Position numbers and translations under genes: made by a program. A stretch of DNA of 35,422 bases from Planctomycetota bacterium (GTDB lineage: Bacteria > Planctomycetota > PLA2 > JAEUHO01): NCBI GenBank assembly GCA_030066775.1, contig JASJAY010000058.1:1-35422 (forward strand). The letters are read 5' to 3'. Shown in pieces: positions 8,701 to 16,193 of the stretch. How positions within the stretch are numbered: position 1 is the stretch's first letter; each line of letters starts with the position of its first letter. A model generated the notes under the pieces. The model was given only the letters and a program-made list of their open reading frames with translations, ran no database searches and was not told where the DNA came from.

Positions 8701-8828
8701 GCGCCGCACTGCCCTTCCTCGCGAACGAGAGCGCCAAGCAGCCCCCGCCCAAGCGGCCCAAGCCCCTGGGCTTGCCGGCAATCGGTACGCCGACGCCGGA
8801 CGAGCCGACAGATGGAGACAGCGGATGA
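5778..8828 (+). CDS. P2A-like cation-transporting P-type ATPase with N-terminal HMA_2 domain
   Basis: The 1016-residue ATPase has all core motifs: TGES (281-284, actuator), PEGLP in M4 (397-401), the phosphorylated Asp440 in DKTGTLT, and TGDGIND (733-739). The cation-site residues of SERCA-type Ca2+ pumps have clear equivalents: Glu398 (M4), Asn801 and Glu804 (CNMAE, M5), and Asn829, Thr832 and Asp833 (NLVTD, M6). The sequence suggests Ca2+, Mn2+ or a similar ion and not a P1B heavy-metal pump; there is no CPC motif. Unusually, residues 10-70 are an HMA_2 domain (VVHTIPGRVRIRFDSL) without CxxC, and a hydrophilic linker leads to the P2-type N-terminal domain (about 115-185). ATG 5778 is preceded by GAAGGGA. 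The stop overlaps the start of the MetK-like gene. Substrate is inferred. Confidence 0.9.
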   Translation: MFGRETSGNRAQVVHTIPGRVRIRFDSLHVLQGRHASDAFAAVVGVRRVRISRSTRSAVIEFDPTGGASGILSLAERLARNGSERATKDADETAPAKRSRRRNGEQPKTAPPDPDAPSWHALTVEDVLTAWKSTEQGLTQAVAAKRLLEVGRNESAAIEPRSGLSIFVEQFTTLPVAMLVGSAALSVATGGLADAAAVLSVVAINAGIGYATESKAERTITTLLSGDPPPATVMREGEEQTIDQATVVPGDILLLAPGSMVAADARLLEATRLTIDESPLTGESLPSKKAAKRLEEAAPLRDRTNMVYRGTAVTGGSGSAVVVGTGGSTEVGRIQALVGTARPPETPVQRQLAGLGRQLGILSGAFCGGVFLIGLLRRHPVVEMLKTASSLAVAAVPEGLPMVATTTLALGVARMRRRKVLIRQLEAVETLGSVQSLCLDKTGTLTRNRMMVVDMVVGVEPELVTEARLRSDESRGLTGLDRLLAVSALCNEVVVQHESDGRTRLEGSPTETALVSLAIESGVDVDTLRETHPVAHTEYRTESRAYMSTLHELEDGRQMLAVKGRPSDIARLCRWRIEHGERVEIDERGRRKLQLANDRMAGKALRVLAIAYREGEGIGGPADGELTWLGLTGIADPLRSGMRELMSDFHDAGIRTVMLTGDQSATAYAIGKDLDLSGRQRIDMLDSSQLEAMEPEVIKGLARQVDVFSAISPSHKLQIVQALQDSGQVVAMTGDGINDSPALKAADIGIAMGKQGTRVASEVADVVLEDDNLETMIEAVRQGRTIYGNTRNSIHFLLACNMAEILTTTATVTFGAGRSLSPMQLLWINLVTDVFPVLALAVEPPEADVMDRPPRDPDAPFLQSEDMSRMFKQSGWITAGVLGSYMFGAARHGAGAHASTMAFQSLATSQFFHMLCARSNTRSIFHEDAPTLSRPMRWAFLGGLGLQALTLFGPVRRLLGNTPLGPVDIAVSALGAALPFLANESAKQPPPKRPKPLGLPAIGTPTPDEPTDGDSG

Positions 8829-10006
8829 GCGACTTCATGTTCACCTCCGAGTCGGTCACGGAAGGCCACCCGGACAAGCTCTGCGACCAGGTGAGCGACG
8901 CGATCGTGGACCGCATCCTGAGCCAGGACCCGGCGGCCCGCGTCGTCGCGGAGAGCGCCATCTCGAACGGCATCGTGTTCGTCGCGGCGCGCCTGACCGC
9001 AACGGGCGGGATGGACATCCCCACGCTGGTGCGCGACGTGATCCGCCGCGCCGGGTACGGCCAGGGAGAGTTCGACGTCGACAACTGCGCGGTGATGACC
9101 AGCGTCACGCAGCTCAGCCTGCCGGAGACCCAGGTCGCGGAACCCGAGAGCGACGACGACGGCCTCGCGATCATGGCCGTGGCGGATCAGGCCACGGTCT
9201 TCGGCTACGCGTGCGACCACACGCCGGCGTACCAGCCGCTGCCGATCTGGATGGCGCACAAGCTCGCCCACCGGCTGGCCGAGGTGGGCCAGGACGGCAC
9301 GCTGCCCTTCATCGCCCCCGACGGCAAGACGCAGGTCGGCATCGAGTTCCACGAGCGGCGCCCCGCGCGGATCCACTCCGTCTCCGTCGTGGCCTGCCAG
9401 CGCGAGGCCGACGCACCGAACCTCACGGCGCTGCGCGAGGCCGTCACGGAGGAGGTCATCAAGCCGGCGTTCCAGGGCGAGGTCCTGAAGCCGGACGACG
9501 CGACGCGCTACCTGCTAAACCCCGATGGGCCGGTGATCAAGGGCGGTCCGTCCGTGCACTCCGGCATGACCGGCCGCAAGACGGCGGTCGACCTCTACGG
9601 CGAGTACTCGCGCTCGAGCCACTCGGCGTTGAGCGGCAAGGACCCGACGCGCATCGACCGCGTCGGCACGTACGCCGCGCGGCACGCGGCCAAGAACGTG
9701 GTGGCCGCGGGGCTCGCGCGCGAGTGCGAGGTCCAGCTCAGCTACAGCATCGGACTTCCCGGGCCGGTGAGCGTGCACGTGAACACCTACGGCACCGGAA
9801 CGATGTCCGACGACCAGCTGGTCGAGCGCGTCCAGGGCGCGTTCGACTTCCGCCTCGGCAGCATCCTCAGGCGCTTCGGCCTCAGGCGGTTGCCGCTGGA
9901 GCACGAAGGGCGCTTCTACGAGCGGCTCTCGAGCTACGGGCACGTGGGCCGAGCCGATCTCGACCTGCCCTGGGAACGCATCGACACCGTAGACGCATTG
10001 GCCTGA
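8825..10006 (+). CDS. Divergent S-adenosylmethionine synthetase (MetK paralogue)
   Basis: The 393-residue product aligns end to end with methionine adenosyltransferases, which make SAM from ATP and methionine. It keeps the N-terminal SESVTEGHPDK (His15, Asp17, Lys18), the DGKTQV lysine, TGRK (249-252) and SGKDP (270-274). Two signature motifs are altered. The GAGDQG loop reads AVADQA (residues 118-123; Asp121 and Gln122 kept), and GGGAFSGKDP reads SHSALSGKDP. The VLVGGE segment reads VFVAAR, replacing the glutamate. It is therefore a divergent branch and probably not the cell's housekeeping MetK. ATG 8825 overlaps the ATPase stop (ATGA), implying translational coupling. It could be a working SAM synthetase with changed kinetics or an enzyme with another role. 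No methyltransferase is in the operon. Confidence 0.82.
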   Translation: MSDFMFTSESVTEGHPDKLCDQVSDAIVDRILSQDPAARVVAESAISNGIVFVAARLTATGGMDIPTLVRDVIRRAGYGQGEFDVDNCAVMTSVTQLSLPETQVAEPESDDDGLAIMAVADQATVFGYACDHTPAYQPLPIWMAHKLAHRLAEVGQDGTLPFIAPDGKTQVGIEFHERRPARIHSVSVVACQREADAPNLTALREAVTEEVIKPAFQGEVLKPDDATRYLLNPDGPVIKGGPSVHSGMTGRKTAVDLYGEYSRSSHSALSGKDPTRIDRVGTYAARHAAKNVVAAGLARECEVQLSYSIGLPGPVSVHVNTYGTGTMSDDQLVERVQGAFDFRLGSILRRFGLRRLPLEHEGRFYERLSSYGHVGRADLDLPWERIDTVDALA

Positions 10007-10022
10007 GGGCCTCGGAGGAACC

Positions 10023-10250
10023 ATGCGCGGTCTCGTCACGCTGGTCACGTTCGGCACGTTCATGGCCGAGGCGATCATCCACTACAACATGGGCAAGTCG
10101 GACTCGCAGGGCGGCTTCAAGATGCGCATGCCCCCGCCCAAGGAGCTAGCCAAGATCGCCGCCATCACCGGCGCCTTCTCGCTCCTCTCCGGCAGCATCG
10201 TGGGCGCCCTCGAGCGCAAGAAGCCCCCCACGCCACCCCCCGCCGCCTGA
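10023..10250 (+). CDS. Small two-segment membrane protein ending the ATPase/MetK operon
   Basis: The 75-residue protein starts at ATG 10023 with GGAGGAACC directly upstream, 16 bp after the MetK-like stop. Two hydrophobic stretches are visible: residues 3-20 (GLVTLVTFGTFMAEAIIHY) and about 43-63 (LAKIAAITGAFSLLSGSIVGAL). A short basic loop containing MRMPPPKELAK separates them, and the protein has a Pro-rich end. I do not recognise a family. Position and spacing make it a likely last gene of the 4536-10250 operon, perhaps an accessory subunit of the P-type ATPase like the small regulatory peptides known for other P-type pumps. That role is inference. Confidence 0.65.
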   Translation: MRGLVTLVTFGTFMAEAIIHYNMGKSDSQGGFKMRMPPPKELAKIAAITGAFSLLSGSIVGALERKKPPTPPPAA

Positions 10251-10285
10251 ACCGACAATCGGTACCGGGTTTCGTCTGTCGGTTC
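10249..10285. terminator. Inverted repeat after the ATPase operon, possible terminator
   Basis: A perfect 9-bp inverted repeat (GAACCGACA at 10249-10257, TGTCGGTTC at 10277-10285) with a 19-base spacer overlaps the stop of the small membrane protein gene. There is no T-run after it, so it may be a weak or Rho-assisted terminator or simply an RNA-stabilising hairpin. Confidence 0.35.
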
Positions 10286-10437
10286 GGACGCGAGGCCTGC
10301 TTCACGAGAACGCGCACGAGGACGCGCTCGCACTCGCCTCGCCCTCGTAGCGCCGTGTGGAATTCGCCAGGGATTCTGCGTCGGCCGCACGCCCCGCTTG
10401 CGCTTCGAGGAGAGCACCCCTGCTGCGGAGGCTCTCG

Positions 10438-11952
10438 ATGCGCGCATTCCAGACCGTCCTGCTCCCCCTCGCCCTGACCACCCTCGTGCTCCTGCCCGCC
10501 TGCGGCGGCGGAGGCGGTGGCGGGGAGGACGACGCCGCGGTTCCCGCGCCCGGTGCTTGGATCGCGGCGGATCCCGGCCCCGGCTTCGACTACGCGCGGG
10601 GCATGGCGGCCGGGCCCGACGACACGGCCTATGTGTCGGGCTGGTTCCCGGGCACCCAGGACTGGGACGTCGGCGAGCCCACGGCCACGACGCGCACCGC
10701 GATCGCGCAGAACGACGGCTATGTGGCGCGATACGACACCGCAGGCAAGCTCCTCTGGCTGCAGCAGATCCTGGGCACGGACTTCGTGGATCCCACGGAG
10801 GTCGTGACGCTCTCGGACGGATCGTGCGTCGTGGCGGGCGAGACCGACGGCACGACGATCTTCGCCGCGCTCGAGCCCGAGCAGACGACCCTGAACACCG
10901 GCCCCGTGCTCTTCCTCGCCCGCTACCTCCCCGACGGGACGCTCGACTGGGTGCGGATCATCGAGGGTTCGCTCGAGGCGCGTGGTTCCACGCTGTATCC
11001 GGACGGCTCCTTCGCGATCTGCGGGATCATCTTCGGCACGGCGGTGTTCGGCCCCGGCGAGGGCGCCCAGACGACGCTCACCTGCACGAGCGGCTTCTCC
11101 GACTACGTGGCGCGCTACACACCCGACGGGGACCTGGTCTTCGCCATTTCGCCGTCGGACTGCAGCGGGAACTCCATCGCCGGCGGCGTTGCCGCGCTCC
11201 CGGACGGCACGACCGTCGTGGCTGGCACGTTCGCCGGCACCGTCACCTTCGGCGACGGCACGGCCGGCGAGGAGACGTTCTCCAGCACGGGCTTCGATGA
11301 CGGCTACGTGGCGCGCTTCTCGGCGACCGGAACGCAGCTCTGGGCGCGGCATCTTGCGGGTGCGGGGCGCGAGCTGCCGTACGGCGCCGCGACACTACCC
11401 AACGGCACGGTCGCCATCATCGGCTCGAGCACGGAGACGGCCCTCACCTTGAGCGAAGGGGAGACCGACGAGCAGACGCTGACCGCCTCGGGCGGCTTCA
11501 CGTTCGTCTGTCGCTACTCCGCAACCGGCAGCCCCGTGTGGGCCACGCAGATCGATCACGGCGCCGGCGCCTTCCTGAACATCGCGGGCATCGTGGCCTA
11601 CCCCGACAACGCAATCGGGATCGCGGCCGTCGGGCCCGAGACGGTGACGGTCGATCCGAACGGCCCCGATCGCGAGGTGCTGCCCGCCTTCGACGGCATG
11701 GACCTCCTCCTTGTCCGCTACGACGCCGCGGGTCGCGTCATCGCCGCCCGCCGCGACAGCGGGCTCGGCACCATGGCGCGCGCGGAGGGCGTCGCCGGCT
11801 GGCCCGACGGCTCGCTCGGTTTCGCCGGCGGCTACCAGCGGCAGTTCACCGTCGACCAAGGGGGGCCGAACGAGACCACGTATCCGGACGATGACGCCAC
11901 GGACACGATCGTGCTCCGCTACAACCCGGATCTCAGCCACGACGGCGAGTAG
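10438..11952 (+). CDS. Lipoprotein with beta-propeller-like repeats
   Basis: The start is taken at ATG 10438 because GGAGG lies about 8 bases upstream and the resulting N-terminus is a lipoprotein signal (MRAFQTVLLPLALTTLVLL) with lipobox LPAC, so Cys21 would be lipidated. The 504-residue product then has a Gly run and about seven repeats of the form '.DGYVARYDTAGKLLWLQQI', 'DGSCVVAGETDGTTIF'. These resemble SBBP/NHL-like beta-propeller blades, with xDG..V.G and ..ARY..xG..W cores. Such proteins sit on the outer surface or in the periplasm and usually bind proteins or polysaccharides. The gene stands alone between the operon above and a convergent gene (stops 10 bp apart). Fold is inferred from repeats; ligand unknown. 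Confidence 0.72.
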   Translation: MRAFQTVLLPLALTTLVLLPACGGGGGGGEDDAAVPAPGAWIAADPGPGFDYARGMAAGPDDTAYVSGWFPGTQDWDVGEPTATTRTAIAQNDGYVARYDTAGKLLWLQQILGTDFVDPTEVVTLSDGSCVVAGETDGTTIFAALEPEQTTLNTGPVLFLARYLPDGTLDWVRIIEGSLEARGSTLYPDGSFAICGIIFGTAVFGPGEGAQTTLTCTSGFSDYVARYTPDGDLVFAISPSDCSGNSIAGGVAALPDGTTVVAGTFAGTVTFGDGTAGEETFSSTGFDDGYVARFSATGTQLWARHLAGAGRELPYGAATLPNGTVAIIGSSTETALTLSEGETDEQTLTASGGFTFVCRYSATGSPVWATQIDHGAGAFLNIAGIVAYPDNAIGIAAVGPETVTVDPNGPDREVLPAFDGMDLLLVRYDAAGRVIAARRDSGLGTMARAEGVAGWPDGSLGFAGGYQRQFTVDQGGPNETTYPDDDATDTIVLRYNPDLSHDGE

Positions 11953-11962
11953 CTGCGTCGGC

Positions 11963-13315
11963 TCAGTCGTCCCCGGCGGGTCGTGTGATCACCCACTGGA
12001 TGACCTGATCCGGACGCATGACGTCCACGAAGATCGTGCGCATGGCGTCGTGCGTCTTGCGGATCAGGGATCCGGCGACGCTCGCCTCACGCATCTCCAT
12101 GCCCGCCATCTGCGGGCTGTCCGGCCCCATGTCCGCCATCTCGGTGCGCAGGGCCTCCATCTGCGTATCCAGCTGCTCGCGTAGCGCGAGCAGATCCTTG
12201 GCGAGCGGCACGAGCTTGGCCGTCTGCGCCGGCGTCAGCGCGACGCCCGCGAGCACCACCTCGGGCTCGGCCAGCCGCTGGTCGACGGAGACCCGCGGCG
12301 GGATCGCCGCGAGGAACTGCCGCTGCGCATCGGTCAGCACACGCAGCAGGCGCTGCTTCGTCGCGTGCTCGCGTTCGACGACACGGTTCCAGGTCGTGTC
12401 GAGCTCCATCCACAGGGCCTCACGCTGCTCGTCGGTGAGGGCCGGATCGTGCACCTTGCGCTCGAGGCGCTCCGCCAGGGCGTGATCCGGACCGGCCTCG
12501 CTGTAGAGCTCCGCCTCGAGCGCGCGGATACGCGCCATCTGCCCGATCTTGAGAGCGGGCAGGTGCATGGCGTGGTCGAAGACGTCCTCGGTTTCCCGGA
12601 GCGGATGCGGGAGCTGGTTCACGAGGTTTCGCTTGCGGCCGTCGTCGAGGACGTAGTCGAGCATCTGCCAGAAGCGCCGGCGGATGCGCTCGCCCTGCTC
12701 CTCCAACGCGTCCCGCTGCCGCGCCCGCGCTTCAGCCTCCGGATTGGCCGCCTCGTCGGGGGCCGCCTCCGGCCGTTCCTCGTCCTCTTCGTGCGCCTCT
12801 TCCGCTTCGTCGAGGGCACGGATGCGGACATCGAGCGCCAGCAGCGCACCGAGCGTCGCGGCGGCGACCTCGCGCACGAGCGGGCCTTCCTGCTCCCCCA
12901 TCGGCAAGGTGCGCACCGCGGCAAACGCGTAGCGCTCGACGCGCATGGGACCGTCGGGGAACGTCGCGATGTCGATCAACGTACGGTCATCGATCCCGCG
13001 CGCGCGCAGGACGGCCTCGAGCTTCCGCGACGCCTCGGCGAGTGCTTTGGCCGCGACCTCGCGCTCGGCCTGACGCCAGGCACCGGGCTTGCCGCCTGCT
13101 TCGTCGCGCTCCCCGTCGAACTCGCGCAGCACGTCATGGCGGTGCTCGAGCGTGTGCACGAGACGCCGGTGCTCGAATCGCAGCAGGCCGAAGCTCGTGT
13201 GCTCCATCGGCACCAGCTCGAGGTCCTCGGGGCGCAGGATCGTCCCGCCCTCCTCTGCGGCGGCGGGCAGCACGAGCAGGATGACGACGGCGGACGCAAG
13301 GGCGAGGGTTCGCAT
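11963..13315 (-). CDS. Periplasmic coiled-coil protein with Spy/CpxP-like LTxxQ motifs
   Basis: The start is set at ATG 13315 (MRTLALASAVVILLVLPAAAEE), which gives a clean signal peptide cleaved after AAA and has CGGAG just upstream. The 450-residue mature region is almost entirely charged helix, with an acidic run near the middle (EEAHEEDEERPEA). Three LTxxQ-type motifs are visible in the C-terminal half: LTDEQREALW, LTDAQRQFL and LTPAQTAKL. This motif is shared by Spy, CpxP and zinc-resistance-associated periplasmic chaperones. The protein is far longer than Spy (about 160 residues) and so may be a tandem or extended relative. Regulation is not evident. A generic periplasmic helical protein is the alternative. 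Confidence 0.65.
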   Translation of the reverse strand: MRTLALASAVVILLVLPAAAEEGGTILRPEDLELVPMEHTSFGLLRFEHRRLVHTLEHRHDVLREFDGERDEAGGKPGAWRQAEREVAAKALAEASRKLEAVLRARGIDDRTLIDIATFPDGPMRVERYAFAAVRTLPMGEQEGPLVREVAAATLGALLALDVRIRALDEAEEAHEEDEERPEAAPDEAANPEAEARARQRDALEEQGERIRRRFWQMLDYVLDDGRKRNLVNQLPHPLRETEDVFDHAMHLPALKIGQMARIRALEAELYSEAGPDHALAERLERKVHDPALTDEQREALWMELDTTWNRVVEREHATKQRLLRVLTDAQRQFLAAIPPRVSVDQRLAEPEVVLAGVALTPAQTAKLVPLAKDLLALREQLDTQMEALRTEMADMGPDSPQMAGMEMREASVAGSLIRKTHDAMRTIFVDVMRPDQVIQWVITRPAGDD

Positions 13316-13393
13316 CGGCACTCCGTTCAGCACTCAGCCTAGGCGCAATCCCCTCCGCCGCACGTATGGCGTGTCGACGCATGTCCCGGTCCA

Positions 13394-13990
13394 ATGGGCG
13401 CCGTGCCTACCCCCATCGTCATCGCCGAGTACGACCCGACCTGGCCCGCCGCGTACGCGCAGATGGAGGCGGAGATCCACGACGCGATCGGCACCTGGAT
13501 CGAGCGCATCGAGCACATCGGCAGCACGTCCGTTCCGGGGCTCGCGGCGAAGCCCGTCATTGACGTGCTCGTCGGCGTCGGCGATGACGAGCTGATCGAC
13601 GTGACCGCCGAGCCGGAGGTCGTCGTGGGCGCCCAGAAGGACGTCGAGCCGGCCGGACCCGTTCGCCACGTCGAGATGGTCCAGGCCCTCCGCGCGATCG
13701 GCTATGTCTACCGCAGCATCAACGGCATCCCCGAGCGGCTCTTCTTCAAACGAGCCGACGTCGAGCCCGGCCGACACATCCACCTCGTGCGCACGGACTC
13801 GCCCTTCTTCGAGCGGCACGTGCTCTTCCGCGACTACCTGCGTGCGCATCCCGCCGAAGCCGCCGCATACGCCGAGCTGAAGCGCGGCCTGGCCGCTAAA
13901 CACGGCGCCGATCGGCTCACGTACACGGACGCCAAGACGGCGTTCATCACGGCGTGCGAGGCCAAGGCCTTCGCATGGCGCGACGGCTGA
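13394..13990 (+). CDS. GrpB family protein (nucleotidyltransferase-fold)
   Basis: The 198-residue protein matches the GrpB/UPF0157 family. It has an N-terminal IVIAEYDPTWPAAYAQME, then the diagnostic IEHIGSTSVPGLAAKPVIDVLVGV (about residues 36-60). Further on are HIHLVRTDSPFFERHVLFRDYLRAHP and the closing YAELKRGLAAKHGADR...Y...K. The HIGSTS..GL..KP.ID block resembles the active-site strand of nucleotidyltransferases, and some family members are fused to dephospho-CoA kinase. The substrate is not established. The start could be ATG 13394 or GTG 13403; neither has a strong ribosome site. It is divergent from the Spy-like gene (78 bp apart), with the next gene close downstream. Confidence 0.85.
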   Translation: MGAVPTPIVIAEYDPTWPAAYAQMEAEIHDAIGTWIERIEHIGSTSVPGLAAKPVIDVLVGVGDDELIDVTAEPEVVVGAQKDVEPAGPVRHVEMVQALRAIGYVYRSINGIPERLFFKRADVEPGRHIHLVRTDSPFFERHVLFRDYLRAHPAEAAAYAELKRGLAAKHGADRLTYTDAKTAFITACEAKAFAWRDG

Positions 13991-14022
13991 GCGGCCCCCG
14001 CTCAGCACGCCCCGGCGCTACG

Positions 14023-16068
14023 ATGGGCCGCGGCATGGGGAAGCGCATCGTCGTCATCATCGGACTGCTGGTCGCGGCCGGCCTCGCGTGGTGGGTGATT
14101 GGCGACACGCGGGATGCGGCGATCGATCGGCAGGGGCCGGATCGCGTAGACGACAGCGCGACCGAGGCCGCCCTCGAGGGACGTGCCGCGACGGACACCG
14201 CGGACACGACCCCGAGCGAGTCGGCGGAGCCCGAGGCGTCGTCCGTGGTGCATCGCTTCGTCGTCCACGTGCGCATGCGCGAAGCGGGCACCCCGAGCGC
14301 GTTCGGTGGGCCGGATTGGAAGGAGAACGACGGAGACGAGAAGACATCGTCTCCGTTCGCGGGCCAGCGCGTGCGCCTCGTGCTCGAGCGCGGCGGCGTT
14401 CGCACCGAGCTGGCCCGCGCGGTGCTCGACGACCGGGGCGAGCTCGTGCAGGCGCTGCCGGCACTCGGTCGCCTGTCGCCCCTGGCGCGTGCGGCGTCGC
14501 GGCTCTACGCCCTTCCGGAGGGGACCACGCGCCGACTCGCGCCTCGCTCCACGTACGCGGACATGATGCGAAACGCCTACGGCACCGGGTGGGTCGACCT
14601 GCCCGCGCGGCCCGCGGGCGATCCCACCGTGCTCCGCCTGATCGTGCCTGTCATGGGCACGGAGCTTGTGACGGGTCGCGTGCTCGACGCGCGCGGTGAT
14701 CCGATCCCGGATGCACACGTGTGGCCTTCCTCGGGTGACGGCGGACGCAGCACGGAGGCGTGCACCGACGACGAGGGCCGGTTCGCCTTCGAGGTGCTGA
14801 AGGCCGGCACGTTCAACGTGTGGTACGAGGTGAAGGACGGCAGGGCCCACCACCTCGAGGACGTGGCCCTGGCTCCGGAGCGAGCCATCGATCTCGGTGA
14901 CCTGGTCCTGGAGGACGCGGAGGCGTTCGCCGGTCGCGTGACGTATCCGGACGGCACCCCGGTCGTCGGACTGCCCATCACGGCGTCCTACTTCCTCCGC
15001 AACATGCACGTCAGCTACGGCCCGCCGTCGGTCGCCTGCGACGTCTACGGGAGCGGCCGCGCTACCCGCACCGATGCGAAGGGGTGGTTCCGGATCCACC
15101 CCGGGTACGTGAACGAGAACACCCTCTGGACGCTGCGCGCCGACTTCGAGGGCAACGCCCGGTTCGAGGAGGCACAACACGCCCTCGACAAGACGCGCGC
15201 GGACCTGCACGGGGTCATGCACGGCCATCGCGTGCGGATCCGCATCACCGACGCCGAGGGATCGGCCGTCGGCGATGCGCGCGTCATCCTGCGCGCCGCC
15301 GTCTCGGAAGAGGGGAAGAAGCCCAAGACGGTCGAGGTGGACACGCGCCGCGACGGCACGGCCGACGTCTGGCTGGTCCGTGACTCGGGCTGGGACGTCC
15401 AGGTGATCGCCGAGGGCGGTGAGCCGGCGCATGCCCAGCTGCGCGTGCCGAGCGCCACGAACGAGTCCGACTTCGACATCACGGTTCAGCCGCTCTCGCT
15501 CGACGCCGGCATCCGGATCGCCCTGACGGATCCGGACGGCAGCTCGCTCTTCCCCGTCGTGCTGACGGTGCGCACGGCCGAGGGCGCCAGCATCTGGAAC
15601 CGGCGCGTCGAGGCCTCGGGCTTCTTCCTCGCGCTCGCACCCGGCACCTACACCGTGGCGATGCGCAGCATCGAGCGCGCCACGTGGGCGGGCGGCCGCG
15701 CGCGCTGGCTGCGGCACAAGGCGGAGGTGACCGTGGCGGCCGGCCAGGTCGTCGACGTGCGCGCGCAGGTGAGCCAGGCGGCCCACGCCGAGGTCACGCT
15801 GCGCGTGGCGGCCGGTATCGATCCGAAGAAGGGTCCCATGCCGCACATCTCGTCGGTGTGGTTCGAGAATGAGGAGACGGGCTGGCGCTACGAGGCGCTG
15901 ATCGGCCCCATGTACGCAGGCTCCAAGACCGAGGTGCCGTACGCAGACTTCGAGCCCGGCAGCTACCTCGTCAAGGTGGTCGAACGGGGCTTCAAAACCG
16001 TCACGAAGCGGGTCGAGCTGCGCGAAGCCGAGCTCACGAAGATCGAGTTCATCCTCGAGCCGGAATAG
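14023..16068 (+). CDS. Large membrane-anchored protein with carboxypeptidase-regulatory-like domains
   Basis: The 681-residue product starts at ATG 14023 or 14035; no strong ribosome site separates them. A single N-terminal signal anchor (KRIVVIIGLLVAAGLAWWVIG) is followed by an acidic linker and a string of beta-sandwich repeats. These follow the CarboxypepD_reg pattern: VTGRVLDARGDPIPDAHVWPSS....TDDEGRFAFEVLKAGTFNVWYE (about residues 210-280), FAGRVTYPDGTPVVGLPITA (about 305), and further copies with VRIRITDAEGSAVGDARVIL and YTVAMRS. Such domains are surface adhesion or scaffold modules and carry no catalytic residues here. A related architecture recurs at 30236-32164 in the accessory island. 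It acts outside the cytoplasmic membrane; the partner is unknown. Confidence 0.72.
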   Translation: MGRGMGKRIVVIIGLLVAAGLAWWVIGDTRDAAIDRQGPDRVDDSATEAALEGRAATDTADTTPSESAEPEASSVVHRFVVHVRMREAGTPSAFGGPDWKENDGDEKTSSPFAGQRVRLVLERGGVRTELARAVLDDRGELVQALPALGRLSPLARAASRLYALPEGTTRRLAPRSTYADMMRNAYGTGWVDLPARPAGDPTVLRLIVPVMGTELVTGRVLDARGDPIPDAHVWPSSGDGGRSTEACTDDEGRFAFEVLKAGTFNVWYEVKDGRAHHLEDVALAPERAIDLGDLVLEDAEAFAGRVTYPDGTPVVGLPITASYFLRNMHVSYGPPSVACDVYGSGRATRTDAKGWFRIHPGYVNENTLWTLRADFEGNARFEEAQHALDKTRADLHGVMHGHRVRIRITDAEGSAVGDARVILRAAVSEEGKKPKTVEVDTRRDGTADVWLVRDSGWDVQVIAEGGEPAHAQLRVPSATNESDFDITVQPLSLDAGIRIALTDPDGSSLFPVVLTVRTAEGASIWNRRVEASGFFLALAPGTYTVAMRSIERATWAGGRARWLRHKAEVTVAAGQVVDVRAQVSQAAHAEVTLRVAAGIDPKKGPMPHISSVWFENEETGWRYEALIGPMYAGSKTEVPYADFEPGSYLVKVVERGFKTVTKRVELREAELTKIEFILEPE

Positions 16069-16193
16069 ACGCCGCACCCGCCGCCGGAGAGGTCGCGGAA
16101 AAGACAGAGGGCCCGGTCTCCACTCTCGAGGTCTGCGCAGTTGTCCCGCCATGCCCGGTGCAATCCCGCGCCGGAAACACCGGAGACCTCCCC

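Noticed and set aside
16069..16193. Possible riboswitch before the secreted low-complexity protein (GTCCCGCC resembles part of a cobalamin riboswitch)
   Set aside because: The other conserved helices and the B12-box context are missing, and the downstream gene has no cofactor link.
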